A stretch of 64,000 nt of DNA from Cellulomonas composti (GCF_007990245.1 NZ_BJWG01000005.1:176626-240625), one strand, 5' to 3'. Counted from the first letter of the stretch, positions 44,158 through 52,622 are shown. Numbers and translations: made by a program. The notes: generated by a model not told the origin, from the sequence alone.

Positions 44158-45357
44158 TCAGACGCAAGACGTGATGACCCTGTGAGACTGGATCAGGGTC
44201 TCGTCGGCGAGCGATCCCGAGTGCATGAGTTCGGTGCCAGAGGCCGACAGCAGCGACTGGAAGTCGATCGCGAGAACGGCGAACTGGGCGGCGGCCACCT
44301 CGACAAACTCGTGGTAGCGGACACGCTCGACCTCGCCGAGCGTGTCCCAGTCGAGCGATCCTGCCCCAACCTGGGCTTGCCACCTGCCGAGAGCGTGCCC
44401 GGCGTGCACGGCGATGTAGTCGAGCACTGAAGTTGCGCGGGGCATGAGGCTAGAAAGCGCCTCGACTCGAGGCCGAGTGGCGGCTAGCTCTGCTTCTACC
44501 TGGTCCAGTCTCACCGCCAGTTCCCGCAGCTGGCTGCGATTGCGCTGCTGCACGAACAGGATCAGACCGCTGGCGGCGCCGATGGCGAACGGTGCCACGA
44601 GCCCAGCAAGGATCGCGGCACCACCGGCCGTGGGAGCTCGGCGAGTGGACAGTGCCGCAACTCGTGACGCGGCAAGGACACCGCCGGCCGCCGCTGCTGC
44701 CGTCAGACCGTCGGTCGTCGTCCCAGTGAAGGTCCCGCCCGCTACCGCTGCCGTGAACGCTGAGAAGACATCGGGGGTCGTGGCTTCCCGCGGAGCTCCT
44801 AGACCGGGAATCGTGGCAAGCGCCTGGGCAACGCCGAACTTGGTGAACCGAAGGCTGTATGTGGCTTCTGCCTCGGTGGCGTTCGTATCGGGGATGGGGT
44901 CGCCCAGGAGTTGGCCCGGGTCCGGGCGTGGGGCTCCGCTCAGGCGAGTAGCGGTGTCGACGAGCCTGAGAAGAAACTCGTCCCTCGCTCGGTCATGGGC
45001 GTCGTTGAACTCCTGTCCCAGGTGTTCGACGAGGTCGGCGCGGCGGTGCAACTCGCTCTGGATTCGAGTCCCGCGCTCCCTGAGGTTCGCGGCGTTGGGC
45101 TGCGCGCCGTCCTCATGGGTCGACGTCGCCGCCGCCGCGAGAGCAATCAACTCTTCCGGGCTGAGCGCTAGCGCCTCGGCAACACCCGAGAACCGCTCCG
45201 CGCTTGGCTCGAGTTGCCCGCTCTCCAGGCGCGAGATCGAGACGCCGGCCCCCCTTCCATAACCCGAAGCCCGTCCAAGCTCCTCCTGGGTGAGGTTCGA
45301 CCGGCGCCGAGCGTCGCGGACGACGAGTCCTAGTGCCTCAAGTGAGTAGCTCGCCAT
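44158..45357 (-). CDS. XRE-family HTH regulator with membrane segment
   Basis: The 399-residue protein begins with a typical XRE domain (LGLVVRDARRRSNLTQEELGRAS, then VSISRLESGQLEPS). A helical middle follows, then a Gly/Ala/Thr-rich region ending in a membrane helix (ILAGLVAPFAIGAASGLILFVQQ), a coiled coil (SQLRELAVRLDQVEAELAA) and a C-terminal helical domain. A DNA-binding protein with a membrane anchor is unusual. It diverges from a one-TM protein; a TACAGT -10 six bases before the ATG suggests a leaderless start. Confidence 0.7.
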   Translation of the reverse strand: MASYSLEALGLVVRDARRRSNLTQEELGRASGYGRGAGVSISRLESGQLEPSAERFSGVAEALALSPEELIALAAAATSTHEDGAQPNAANLRERGTRIQSELHRRADLVEHLGQEFNDAHDRARDEFLLRLVDTATRLSGAPRPDPGQLLGDPIPDTNATEAEATYSLRFTKFGVAQALATIPGLGAPREATTPDVFSAFTAAVAGGTFTGTTTDGLTAAAAAGGVLAASRVAALSTRRAPTAGGAAILAGLVAPFAIGAASGLILFVQQRNRSQLRELAVRLDQVEAELAATRPRVEALSSLMPRATSVLDYIAVHAGHALGRWQAQVGAGSLDWDTLGEVERVRYHEFVEVAAAQFAVLAIDFQSLLSASGTELMHSGSLADETLIQSHRVITSCV

Positions 45358-45363
45358 GGCGCA

Positions 45364-45427
45364 ACTGTAGCTCAGCTAGCCTTGACCCATCGCGTCTTAG
45401 TCACTAAGTTGCTCGCAAGGCGACTAA
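45364..45427. promoter_or_regulatory. Divergent promoter region with TTAGT-C-ACTAA palindrome
   Basis: The minus-strand -10 TACAGT (45369-45364) is six bases before the XRE start. An 11-bp perfect palindrome TTAGTCACTAA (45397-45407) and a half-site GACTAA (45422-45427) lie between the divergent genes, and the half-site overlaps a TAACCT -10 for the plus gene. The XRE protein is the likely binder. Confidence 0.5.
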
Positions 45428-45458
45428 CCTAGCCCGCTGCCGAACAAGGAGGTTCGTC

Positions 45459-45926
45459 GTGTCCATGTCCATCCCCCTACCCCGGCTCTTGCTGGAGATT
45501 CCCGACGCACATGCTGCAGACTTCGCCTCCGGCAAGGTTCTGCTGATGGGTGGCGCGCTGACGACGCGGCTGGTTGATGCCCACACCAAGCAGGTTGTCA
45601 GTGGCGCGCGGATCGTTCCGACGTCCGGCGTGCACATCGAGAGCGTTCCCGCGCGTGAAGCGGGGGCGGCTCAAGCGGTAGCCCGCGCAGCGCAGGGGCA
45701 CCCCCTCGTCACTGCAGGAGTTGTTGTGCTCGTCCTCGCCTCCGGCATGACCTGGTACGTGCTTCACCGGCGCGGAAGGGCCGCTCAGCGCGCTGAGGCT
45801 GAGTTGTCGCTAGGTGCGGAGATGGCTCTCGCCGACGCCAACCTAGTGGTCGACGCCGAGCTCGGACGCCTGCGCAGTGCGGCATCACACACTCGGCGCG
45901 AGGGTGCACCCAACCGCGCCAGGTAG
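45459..45926 (+). CDS. Hypothetical protein with one membrane helix
   Basis: The 155-residue protein has a cytoplasmic beta-rich N-terminus (PRLLLEIPDAHAADFASGKVL), one membrane helix (about residues 82-101, VTAGVVVLVLASGMTWYVL) and a helical C-terminus (AEAELSLGAEMALADANLVV). AAGGAGG precedes the GTG start; an in-frame ATG two codons later is also possible. It faces the membrane-linked XRE regulator across a shared operator, so the two may work together. I do not recognise a family. Confidence 0.65.
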   Translation: MSMSIPLPRLLLEIPDAHAADFASGKVLLMGGALTTRLVDAHTKQVVSGARIVPTSGVHIESVPAREAGAAQAVARAAQGHPLVTAGVVVLVLASGMTWYVLHRRGRAAQRAEAELSLGAEMALADANLVVDAELGRLRSAASHTRREGAPNRAR

Positions 45927-45961
45927 TCGGACACGGTGTTGCGCATCAATCTCGGTTCGTT

Positions 45962-45993
45962 CATTATGGAGCAGTGTTCAATCAGACTGAACA
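45962..45993 (+). promoter_or_regulatory. Leaderless -10 and TGTTCA/TGAACA operator of the AbiEi-like gene
   Basis: CATTAT (45962-45967) lies exactly six bases before the GTG at 45974. A perfect inverted repeat TGTTCA-N7-TGAACA (45975-45993) covers the first codons. AbiEi-type antitoxins are known to bind inverted repeats at their own promoters, so self-repression is likely. Confidence 0.6.
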
Positions 45994-47023
45994 GGTGGCT
46001 CAGATGAACGCTCTCGTTCTCGACGTCACCACCGCCCTCAGGCACGCCGGCATCGCCGGCGTCACCCGCGAGCCGACAGTCGCCGAGTCGTATGTGCCGG
46101 AGCTCCGCGTCCGGATCGATGCCGGCTCGGGACGACACGCCACATATCCAGCGGTCGTGAGGCTCGGGCGCCTCGACACGCGGCTCGCGACTGCCCTAGA
46201 TCTGCCCACGGTCCGTCCGCTGCTGCTGCTCGCACCCCACATCAGCGACGCCGTAGGTGAGGTGCTGCGCGCCAGGGGCGTGGACTACGCCGATGCCGCG
46301 GGCAACACCCGACTCGCCTGGGACGGACTACTGATCGACGTGCGGGGACGCCCGCCACGGACGTCCGTGCCCCCTCGCATCGCCGATCGCACCGCCGCCC
46401 GCGCGTTCAGCCGTGCTGGCTCGATGGTGACCTTCGCGCTGCTCAGCTGGACGGATCTGCCAAGCCGACCCGTGCGGGAGATCGCCGCGACGTGCGGCGT
46501 CGCCGTGGGCACGGTGCACGGCGTGCTTCACGACCTTGCGGCGGCCGGCTACCTCAGTGACGGCGCGCAAGGGCGGGCCTTGAACCGAGGTGGCGAGCTG
46601 CTTGGCCGGTGGGCGGAGGCCTACACCGTCACGCTGGCACGGCGGCTGGCGATCGCGTCATTTGGGATCGCTGACCTGGACCGGATACCCGCTCTTGAGG
46701 CCGACCTGCTGGGCGTGGGGGCACAGCTCGGAGGCGAGCTGGCCGCGAGCAGGCTCGACGCCCACCTGCACCCGTCGACGTCCACGTTCTACGTCGACGA
46801 GCTGCCGAGCACGCTCGTCGCGAGATACCGCTTGCGTCCGGACGAGGCGGGTGTGGTTCGCTTCCGCTCACGCTTCTGGCACAGACCCGACGACACCGGC
46901 GAGCGCGTCCCGTCGCCGCTGATCTACGCGGACCTCGTCTCGTCGGGCGACCCCCGTCAGCGCGAGCACGCAGAGAGGATCCGGGCAGTTGACGATCGAC
47001 TTGTCGAGCTCGACCGAACCTAG
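45974..47023 (+). CDS. AbiEi-like type IV antitoxin/regulator
   Basis: The 349-residue protein has an N-terminal nuclease-like fold region (YVPELRVRIDAGSG, GRLDTRLATALDLPTV, LRARGVDYADAAGN), and then a winged HTH (SRPVREIAATCGVAVGTVHGVLHDLAAAGYLS) in the middle. The C-terminal third is a helical and strand domain. It is followed, with a 35-bp overlap, by a nucleotidyltransferase-like toxin gene that carries a frameshift. The GTG start is consistent with the leaderless promoter; an ATG at 46004 is an alternative. Confidence 0.72.
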   Translation: MFNQTEQVAQMNALVLDVTTALRHAGIAGVTREPTVAESYVPELRVRIDAGSGRHATYPAVVRLGRLDTRLATALDLPTVRPLLLLAPHISDAVGEVLRARGVDYADAAGNTRLAWDGLLIDVRGRPPRTSVPPRIADRTAARAFSRAGSMVTFALLSWTDLPSRPVREIAATCGVAVGTVHGVLHDLAAAGYLSDGAQGRALNRGGELLGRWAEAYTVTLARRLAIASFGIADLDRIPALEADLLGVGAQLGGELAASRLDAHLHPSTSTFYVDELPSTLVARYRLRPDEAGVVRFRSRFWHRPDDTGERVPSPLIYADLVSSGDPRQREHAERIRAVDDRLVELDRT

Positions 47024-47797
47024 GATCGCCGTCGCCAGCCACGTCATCGCGGAGGTCCAGGCGGCGATCGCCAGCCCCGGGACAGCACTCATGGTCATCG
47101 GGGCGACCGCTCGCGACATCCTCTCGGTCGGCGTCACGGGCGAGCCCCCGAGCCGGGCCACCGCTGACGTCGACATCGCGATCGCAGTCCCGTCCTGGGC
47201 GGCGTACGCTCCCTGGCGGCGCGTCTCGACCGGGTCGGACGCCGTGAGCACACCTATCGCGTCGCGGGCTTCCCCGTAGACGTCGTTCCATTCGGAGCGA
47301 TCGAGACGCCGGCGCGGACGATCGACTGGCGCGACGGCGGGAGCATGAGCGCGTTCGGGCTGCGGGAGTCGTACGACGCGGGTGTCGAGGTGGCGCTCCC
47401 CGGCGGCGTTCGCGTGCGCGTGCCTTCGGTCGCGGGTCTCACGCTGCTCAAGCTCATGGCATGGTCTGACCGGCGCCTGGAGACGAGTCGTGATGCCGTC
47501 GACCTCCAGACGATCATCGGGTGGTACGGGCGCGGCACCTTGCTCGACGAGCTGTACGAAACCGACATCGCGTTGCTCGAGGCCTACGACTTCGACCCCG
47601 ATCTCGCCTCGGCCCATCGGCTCGGCCGCGACGTCACGGGCGTCCTCGGCACAGGGACGACCCGGCTGACATCGGTGCTGCACGACGACAACCTGTCCCG
47701 GCTGGTCGCCGACATGCCCACGACGGTCGCCGATACCGCCGGAGTCCTGCACGCGTTTCGCGCCGGGCTGGACGACAGCGCCGACCGCCGTCATTGA
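46989..47797 (+). pseudogene. Frameshifted AbiEii-like nucleotidyltransferase
   Basis: The TTG-started frame reads ALMVIGATARDILS and ATADVDIAIAVPSWAAYA (nucleotidyltransferase GG/D-x-D region) up to about 47208. From there the family continues in another frame (LAARLDRVGRREHTYRVAGF, VDVVPFGAIE, then LLKLMAWSDRRLETSRDAVDLQ). One missing base at 47205-47212 explains it. The two halves together would make a normal toxin of about 270 residues. A sequencing error or a true inactivation are both possible. Confidence 0.78.
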
Positions 47798-47822
47798 CGA
47801 CTCGCCCCTTACGCGTGGGTGC

Positions 47823-47867
47823 GAGTTCGAGGTTCTGGTCGCCAATCGGAGCCAGAACCTCGAACTC
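47823..47867. terminator. 16-bp-arm hairpin, copy A
   Basis: GAGTTCGAGGTTCTGG and its perfect complement CCAGAACCTCGAACTC enclose a 13-base loop. The same hairpin, with a preceding ACGCGTGGG, occurs at 51055-51099. Each copy lies just after the 3' end of a small-gene copy on the minus strand. A terminator or a mobile repeat end are both possible. Confidence 0.65.
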
Positions 47868-48005
47868 ACGGGGAGGCTCGACGACCTGCTCGTCGGGCTA
47901 CGTCCTCGCGCGAGGCGAAGCGGCGGTCCACCAGGCGGCCGTTGGCCGGCAGCACGGAGAACTCGATCTGCTCACGCGGGCCACCCAGCCACCGTCTCTT
48001 CGCAC
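47868..48005 (-). pseudogene. Decayed copy of the small-gene family
   Basis: This stretch aligns base for base with the intact gene at 51118-51291 (GAGCAGATCGAGTTCTCCGT and GCCAACGGCCGCCT are kept) but has lost one base near the start (TGGGTGG-CCC for TGGGTGGACCC) and the last third. No open frame remains. Confidence 0.7.
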
Positions 48006-48067
48006 CCGCGGATGAGCGCGACCGCCTGACCTGCACGTCTGCTGAGGCGGATCGGCGCCCGGCGACG

Positions 48068-48460
48068 TCACAACGCGGCGAGTGGGAACGCCCGGTCCTC
48101 GAGCCACGACGCGATCTTGACCAGCTCCGGATGCACGTCCCCCGCCAACTCGCGGATGAAGTCGTCCCCTTCTTCAGGGCCGATGACGAGATCGAGCCCG
48201 TTGATCCGGTAGAGCAGCATCACCAGCACGACCGGCAGTCGCTTGTTGCCATCGACGAGCGGGTGCGAGCGGTTGACCGCATCCAGCAGAGCAGCGCCCT
48301 TCGCGTGGACTCCCACGTAAGCCTCCTCGCCCCACACCACCTGCGCGGGGCCGTCGATCGCAGAGGCCAGTGCGCCGACGTCGCGGATGTGCAGTCCGCG
48401 CTTCTCGCAGACGTCGAGCGCGTCGGCGAGCTCGGGGTGGACGACGGGCGTGGCGGTCAT
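48068..48460 (-). CDS. doc: Doc/Fic-family toxin
   Basis: The 130-residue protein carries the Doc signature HPLVDGNKR (HPFxDGNKR in the family) and the preceding helix AALLDAVNR. Doc phosphorylates elongation factor Tu. The ATG overlaps the stop of a 39-codon frame upstream (ATGA). Position four of the motif is Val and the usual Phe is Leu, a mild deviation. The ending FPLAAL suggests a complete protein. Confidence 0.85.
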   Translation of the reverse strand: MTATPVVHPELADALDVCEKRGLHIRDVGALASAIDGPAQVVWGEEAYVGVHAKGAALLDAVNRSHPLVDGNKRLPVVLVMLLYRINGLDLVIGPEEGDDFIRELAGDVHPELVKIASWLEDRAFPLAAL

Positions 48461-48576
48461 CGAGAGAGCCGCTCCAACAGTCCACGGTTGCCCTCGATGA
48501 GCTCGCCAATGACGGCCCGGCGCTCGGTTCGACGCGTCACGGCGGCCGCGCGGTACCGGATCGCCCGAACGGTCAC
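48457..48576 (-). CDS. Short putative antitoxin of the Doc module
   Basis: A 39-residue basic frame (VTVRAIRYRAAAVTRRTERR...) ends in ATGA overlap with doc, the arrangement of an antitoxin gene. It is shorter than Phd and lacks a recognisable Phd or RHH fold, so it may itself be a remnant. A TAGAAG hexamer lies six bases before the GTG. Confidence 0.45.
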   Translation of the reverse strand: MTVRAIRYRAAAVTRRTERRAVIGELIEGNRGLLERLSR

Positions 48577-48612
48577 ATCATTCTTCTAGCGATGCCGGAG
48601 CGAGGCCGGCCG

Positions 48613-50898
48613 TCACGCCGGCGGTGAGCCCCCGGACTCCACGCCGTCGGCGCGCATCTGGAGGCCTGGGTCGGGCGGGTAGCCGCAGCAACGGAGCATG
48701 CGGACGCGGTCCAGCGGGCCGCCGAGCGGTGAGTCCATGACCGCGCGGACGGGCGGTTCGAGCAGCAGGCGGCTGGGATGCCCGCTCTCGTCGGACGCGC
48801 GGACCTCGCCGCCCAGCGGGAGCGCGTCGCGGATCCATTCGGCCAGCGCCGGCCAGCGCGTGGACAGCACGGTCCACAGCGCGAGCGTGGCCGGCTCGAT
48901 CGGCTCGGGCTCGGTGATCCGCGCCGCGAACGCCACGTTGTAGGACATGAGGAACCGCTTGGTGGCGCGAGGGTTCGGCTCGAGCAGGTGGGCGTACTGC
49001 TCGAGCAGGTGGCGTTGGCGCTGCGTCCGGTGCGTGTCCGAGCGGCGCGTGCGGAGCACGGCGTCCGCGAGCTCTTCGCGTTGCTGCGCGGGGAGGTCGG
49101 TGGCCTGCGACATCACGTCCGAGAGCAGGGCGTCGAGCGACTGTGCCTTCGTCGTCGCAACCTCCGGAGCCGCCGAGATCTGGGCGGCGAGGTTCGCGGC
49201 GCGACCGGCGGTGTCGGTCGCCTCCTCGCGCAGGTCGAGAAGCCGGGTCAGGTAGCCCGAGACCTGCGACCCGCTCAGCCGCGGAAGCTCGATCCGGAGC
49301 TGGAACAGCTTGTCGAGGAACAAGTGCCCGAGCGGGCGGCCGGGCTCGCTGACGTACGGGGAGAACACCTCGTACGCGTGCTCGTACGCGGCGCGCAGCC
49401 AGCGGCCGTCGCCTACTGCGAGCACGATGAGCGCCTCGGGCTGGTGGTCCGGCCGCCGTCGGGACGGCGCGTGCCGCAGGAGTGTCTGCACAGCGTCGAG
49501 CAGCTCGACCGCGAACACGTCGTTGCAGCGGTCCAGGTCGTCCAGCACGAGCAGGATCGGCCGTGGCGACGAGCGGCGGATGGACCAGATCTGGTCGGCG
49601 ACTTCGTCCATCGGGTTGTCGGTCAGCCGCTCGTGCACGCGCGCGCCCTGCACGGAGCCGAGCGACAGGAACCTGCTGCCCAGACCGCCCATGGCGGCGG
49701 CGAACGCGACGACCGCAGTCACCACGCTCATCGTCGCGCTCACGTCCACCGCGCGGGCCCACAGCACGCCGAGCACGACGAGGACGACCATCGGCGGCAG
49801 CCAGATGCGCCACAGCCGCCGTAACGCCTGCGCGAACCTGGTCACGTCGAAGCGCCGGCGCGCCCAGAACCCGAGCGACGAGCGCACGTCGGTACGCAGC
49901 TGCCCGAGCAGCGCCCACCACGCCGGCGAGAGCTGGGACGAGCGCCAGGCGTCGAGACTGACGATCGTCCACGGCTGTGGTCCCGTGCGCAGCGCGTCGG
50001 CGAGGAAGCCGACGAGCGTGCTCTTGCCCGCGCCCCAGGGTGCGTCGAGGTGCGCGGCGAACGCCTCGGGCCGGTCGTGGGCCGCGGCGAGCTCGCGGAA
50101 GAGGCTCGCGAGCTCGTTCGCGAGCGAGGCTCGACCGAGCTCGTCGCTCGACGCCGGCTGGTCGTGCACGAGGTTCGTCAGACCCGCGGCGACCTGCGCG
50201 GGCTCGGGTGCCAGGGTCGGGTCCGGTGTCGGGGTCGAAGCCGGTTCGCGGGCGGGGTCCCGAGCCGCGGTCGGGTACAGCTTCGCCAGCTCGTCGAACG
50301 CGGCCTCGTCGTCGACCACGACCAGGAGGCGTGCGTCGTCGGGCGCGGAGGAACGCCAGCCCTGCTCGAGCGACCGCATCCAGGGCACGGCCGAGGCGCC
50401 GGGCAGGCTCATCACGAGGTCGGGCGTCGCCACGGTACGCAGGCCACGGTCGGCGAGGTGCCGGCCGAGTGCCGCCCCGACCTCTTCGATGGCGTTCAGC
50501 GTCACCCGGCCTGCGACCCGATCGGGCGGCACCGTGCCCGCGAGCACGACGAGTTCGCGACCGGAGTCGGGAGCGACGTCGACCGGCACCACCTGCCCGG
50601 ACCGAACCCGGCCGGGAGGATCCGATACCCCAAGCCGGCCGACGACCCTCTCCCACTGGCCCGCGACCGGCCCGTCCTGGAACGCCGGGACCACGAGGAC
50701 GTCGGCCGCGGCCGCCACGACGTCGCCGAGCGACACCTCGATCCGGAGTCGATCCCGCGCGGTGTCTGCAGCCTGCGGTGCGCGCTTCGTCCGGCGTGAC
50801 CTAGCCGTGGGCTCGGGTGCGGGGCTCTCGATCGGTTCGCGGGACGCCCGCTCCTGCTCGTCGGGCGCGGCGCTGGAGCTCGGGGTCTTTGTCGCCAT
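48613..50898 (-). CDS. KAP-family P-loop NTPase
   Basis: The 761-residue protein has a KAP NTPase domain: Walker A APWGAGKSTLVGFL (near 286), then two membrane helices inserted in the fold (about residues 366-402, a KAP hallmark), and Walker B PILLVLDDLDRCN (near 444). The N-terminal 200 residues form a separate domain (LRIEVSLGDVVAAAADVLVVPAF, LNAIEEVGAALGRHL) that faintly recalls macro domains. KAP NTPases often occur in defence loci, for example PifA. GAGAGGACG precedes the ATG. Confidence 0.8.
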   Translation of the reverse strand: MATKTPSSSAAPDEQERASREPIESPAPEPTARSRRTKRAPQAADTARDRLRIEVSLGDVVAAAADVLVVPAFQDGPVAGQWERVVGRLGVSDPPGRVRSGQVVPVDVAPDSGRELVVLAGTVPPDRVAGRVTLNAIEEVGAALGRHLADRGLRTVATPDLVMSLPGASAVPWMRSLEQGWRSSAPDDARLLVVVDDEAAFDELAKLYPTAARDPAREPASTPTPDPTLAPEPAQVAAGLTNLVHDQPASSDELGRASLANELASLFRELAAAHDRPEAFAAHLDAPWGAGKSTLVGFLADALRTGPQPWTIVSLDAWRSSQLSPAWWALLGQLRTDVRSSLGFWARRRFDVTRFAQALRRLWRIWLPPMVVLVVLGVLWARAVDVSATMSVVTAVVAFAAAMGGLGSRFLSLGSVQGARVHERLTDNPMDEVADQIWSIRRSSPRPILLVLDDLDRCNDVFAVELLDAVQTLLRHAPSRRRPDHQPEALIVLAVGDGRWLRAAYEHAYEVFSPYVSEPGRPLGHLFLDKLFQLRIELPRLSGSQVSGYLTRLLDLREEATDTAGRAANLAAQISAAPEVATTKAQSLDALLSDVMSQATDLPAQQREELADAVLRTRRSDTHRTQRQRHLLEQYAHLLEPNPRATKRFLMSYNVAFAARITEPEPIEPATLALWTVLSTRWPALAEWIRDALPLGGEVRASDESGHPSRLLLEPPVRAVMDSPLGGPLDRVRMLRCCGYPPDPGLQMRADGVESGGSPPA

Positions 50899-51054
50899 CG
50901 CGCGTCCTCTCGGCCGGCCGCCATCACCAGTGTGGCCCCGGAGCGCCACGACGTCACTCGCCCGATCCCCTTCGCTCCTGCTCCGACGTGCGGAGCCCGC
51001 CGGCGCCGGGCGCCCAGGCTGGCCCCGTGCCAGCGCAGCCCGACGCGTGGGGGC

Positions 51055-51099
51055 GAGTTCGAGGTTCTGGTCGCGGATCGGAGCCAGAACCTCGAACTC
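51055..51099. terminator. 16-bp-arm hairpin, copy B
   Basis: Same arms as the hairpin at 47823-47867 (GAGTTCGAGGTTCTGG / CCAGAACCTCGAACTC). It sits 19 bp after the stop codon of the small gene on the minus strand and may end its transcript. Confidence 0.65.
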
Positions 51100-51117
51100 A
51101 CGGAAGGGCGAGGCCTG

Positions 51118-51291
51118 TCAGACGGCGCACTCGCAGACGAGCTTGTACTCGACGACCTGCTCGTCCGGCTGCGCCCAGCGCTCCGCGTACTCACGCGAGG
51201 CGAAGCGGCGGCCCGCCAGGCGGCCGTTGGCCAGCAGCACGGAGAACTCGATCTGCTCGCGCGGGTCCACCCACGCCACCGTCTCGGGCAT
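51118..51291 (-). CDS. Small protein, copy 2 of a dispersed family
   Basis: The 57-residue protein starts MPETVAWVDPREQIEFSVLL, continues NGRLAGRRFASREYAERW and ends VVEYKLVCECAV. AAGGAGG is well spaced from the ATG. The leader with the CTTCGTCATCCCGACGAG motif (51325-51350) matches that of the copy at 43.8-44.1 kb, so the whole unit (leader, gene, hairpin) has been duplicated. Function unknown. Confidence 0.65.
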   Translation of the reverse strand: MPETVAWVDPREQIEFSVLLANGRLAGRRFASREYAERWAQPDEQVVEYKLVCECAV

Positions 51292-52232
51292 CACAGCCTC
51301 CTTGGAACACCAACACCAACGGCCCTCGTCGGGATGACGAAGGCCGCGGCGCTGACAGAAGTGGAGGTGGCGGGATTGGAAACTGCCTGGCGGCGTCGTC
51401 GGGTGGGTCCGCTATCGAACTGACCAGTGGGTCTACCGGACGGTCAGATTGGGTCCAAAGCCCTCAGGAGACGTGTTGTTGACGTGGTCAACGCTCGCCC
51501 GGCGGAGTGGAGGCTGGCACCCTCCCACGCTGAGCCGTTCGTCTGGAGGTCGCTGCGGACCGCCCTCGCCCTCATACGCTACGCCCCTGCGATCCGCTCC
51601 TTGGCGATGAGCGCTGCCCTCGACAGAGTGCACCGGTTGAGGTCTCCGCGGCTCTGGGGGACCGAGCCGGCACTCGCTGGCCGTCGCTTCCAGCGCGCTT
51701 GCCAGGTGCAGCGCAGCTCGGTGGATCCGCTGATCCACGCGAGGTCAGTGACGAGTGTCAACGACGGCCCAAAGTGAACCCCCTGGCGACGGGCGGGTTC
51801 GAGGGTTCGTCGCAACACTCCTGGTAGATCACGGGGTGTGGAGATGGGACGTCGCGGTCGGGTGATCTCACGCGCCGTCGACAACGAGATCCTAGACTGC
51901 TTCGGATGGCGGTTCGCATGGCGGTCCGCTCTCGTCCTTCGTGCAGAACACACGAGCGACCCGGAATCTGAAGCTTGTTCCATCGCCAGCGTCTCGACCT
52001 GGCGGAGAGGTTCGCTCGTGACTCCGTCGACCGCGCCGACCTGCCGGAGCGTCTAGCGTTCGCATCTCTCAGACCAACCGCTTCGAGATCACCCCGAAGC
52101 GTGACCCGGGCCGACTACGCTGCTCTCAGCCAGCAGGTTCGCCCGCATAGAAGCGACAGGGAACCTGGGGCGGTTCAGGTACTTCGCAATGACTCACACG
52201 GCCGGGCTCCGCTTCGGCAGCGGAGGATGACG
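51292..52232. other. About 0.9 kb without a convincing gene
   Basis: The first 80 bp are the shared leader of the small gene. The rest has open frames in several phases but none with a recognisable product. A short plus frame from 51838 (MEMGRRGRVISRAVDNEI) is reminiscent of a transposase N-terminus but breaks off, so this may be decayed mobile DNA. Confidence 0.4.
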
Positions 52233-52622
52233 GTGGGGATCGGCCTGGAGGACCTTGCTCGGGTGCTCAACATGAGCCCGCTCACTGGCGCGTGGTTTGA
52301 GCAGACCGAATCGGTCGTGGGGTTCGCTCCTCAGAAGCCCAGCGCGATGCGACCTGTGATCCTGCGCCACTGGGCCCCAACCGGCGCGATTGCGGTCGTG
52401 TTCGCCCGAACGACGAAGACATACAGGATCGAGGTCTTCAACCCGGCCCACGATCACCGCGACGACCGGCCAAAGTGCTGGCTCCGCGAGGACGGGAACA
52501 TCATCGTGTCCCGACCCCTGCCCATCGCCAAGGACGACCTCGACGAGGCGCACCGTATGTGCTTCGAAGACGACCAGGCGACCATCGACGCGGTGAAGGC
52601 GGCGCGATGGCAGACGAAGTGA
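52233..52622 (+). CDS. Hypothetical protein, gene 1 of a four-gene coupled operon
   Basis: The 129-residue protein starts VGIGLEDLARVLN with a GGAGG six bases before the GTG; an ATG two codons upstream overlaps that site. The strand pattern (RPVILRHWAPTGAIAVVFART, KCWLREDGNIIVSRPLPI) has a faint resemblance to PemK/MazF-type SH3-like barrels, but I cannot name a family. Its last five codons overlap the sigma-like gene by 16 bp. Confidence 0.6.
   Translation: MGIGLEDLARVLNMSPLTGAWFEQTESVVGFAPQKPSAMRPVILRHWAPTGAIAVVFARTTKTYRIEVFNPAHDHRDDRPKCWLREDGNIIVSRPLPIAKDDLDEAHRMCFEDDQATIDAVKAARWQTK

Noticed and set aside
47823..51099. The paired hairpins as attachment sites of an integrated element
   Set aside because: They follow copies of the same small gene and no integrase is present, so duplication with the gene is the simpler reading.
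51838..52056. Short frame resembling an IS30-type transposase start
   Set aside because: Too short and too weakly matched to call an insertion sequence; noted only as a possible remnant.
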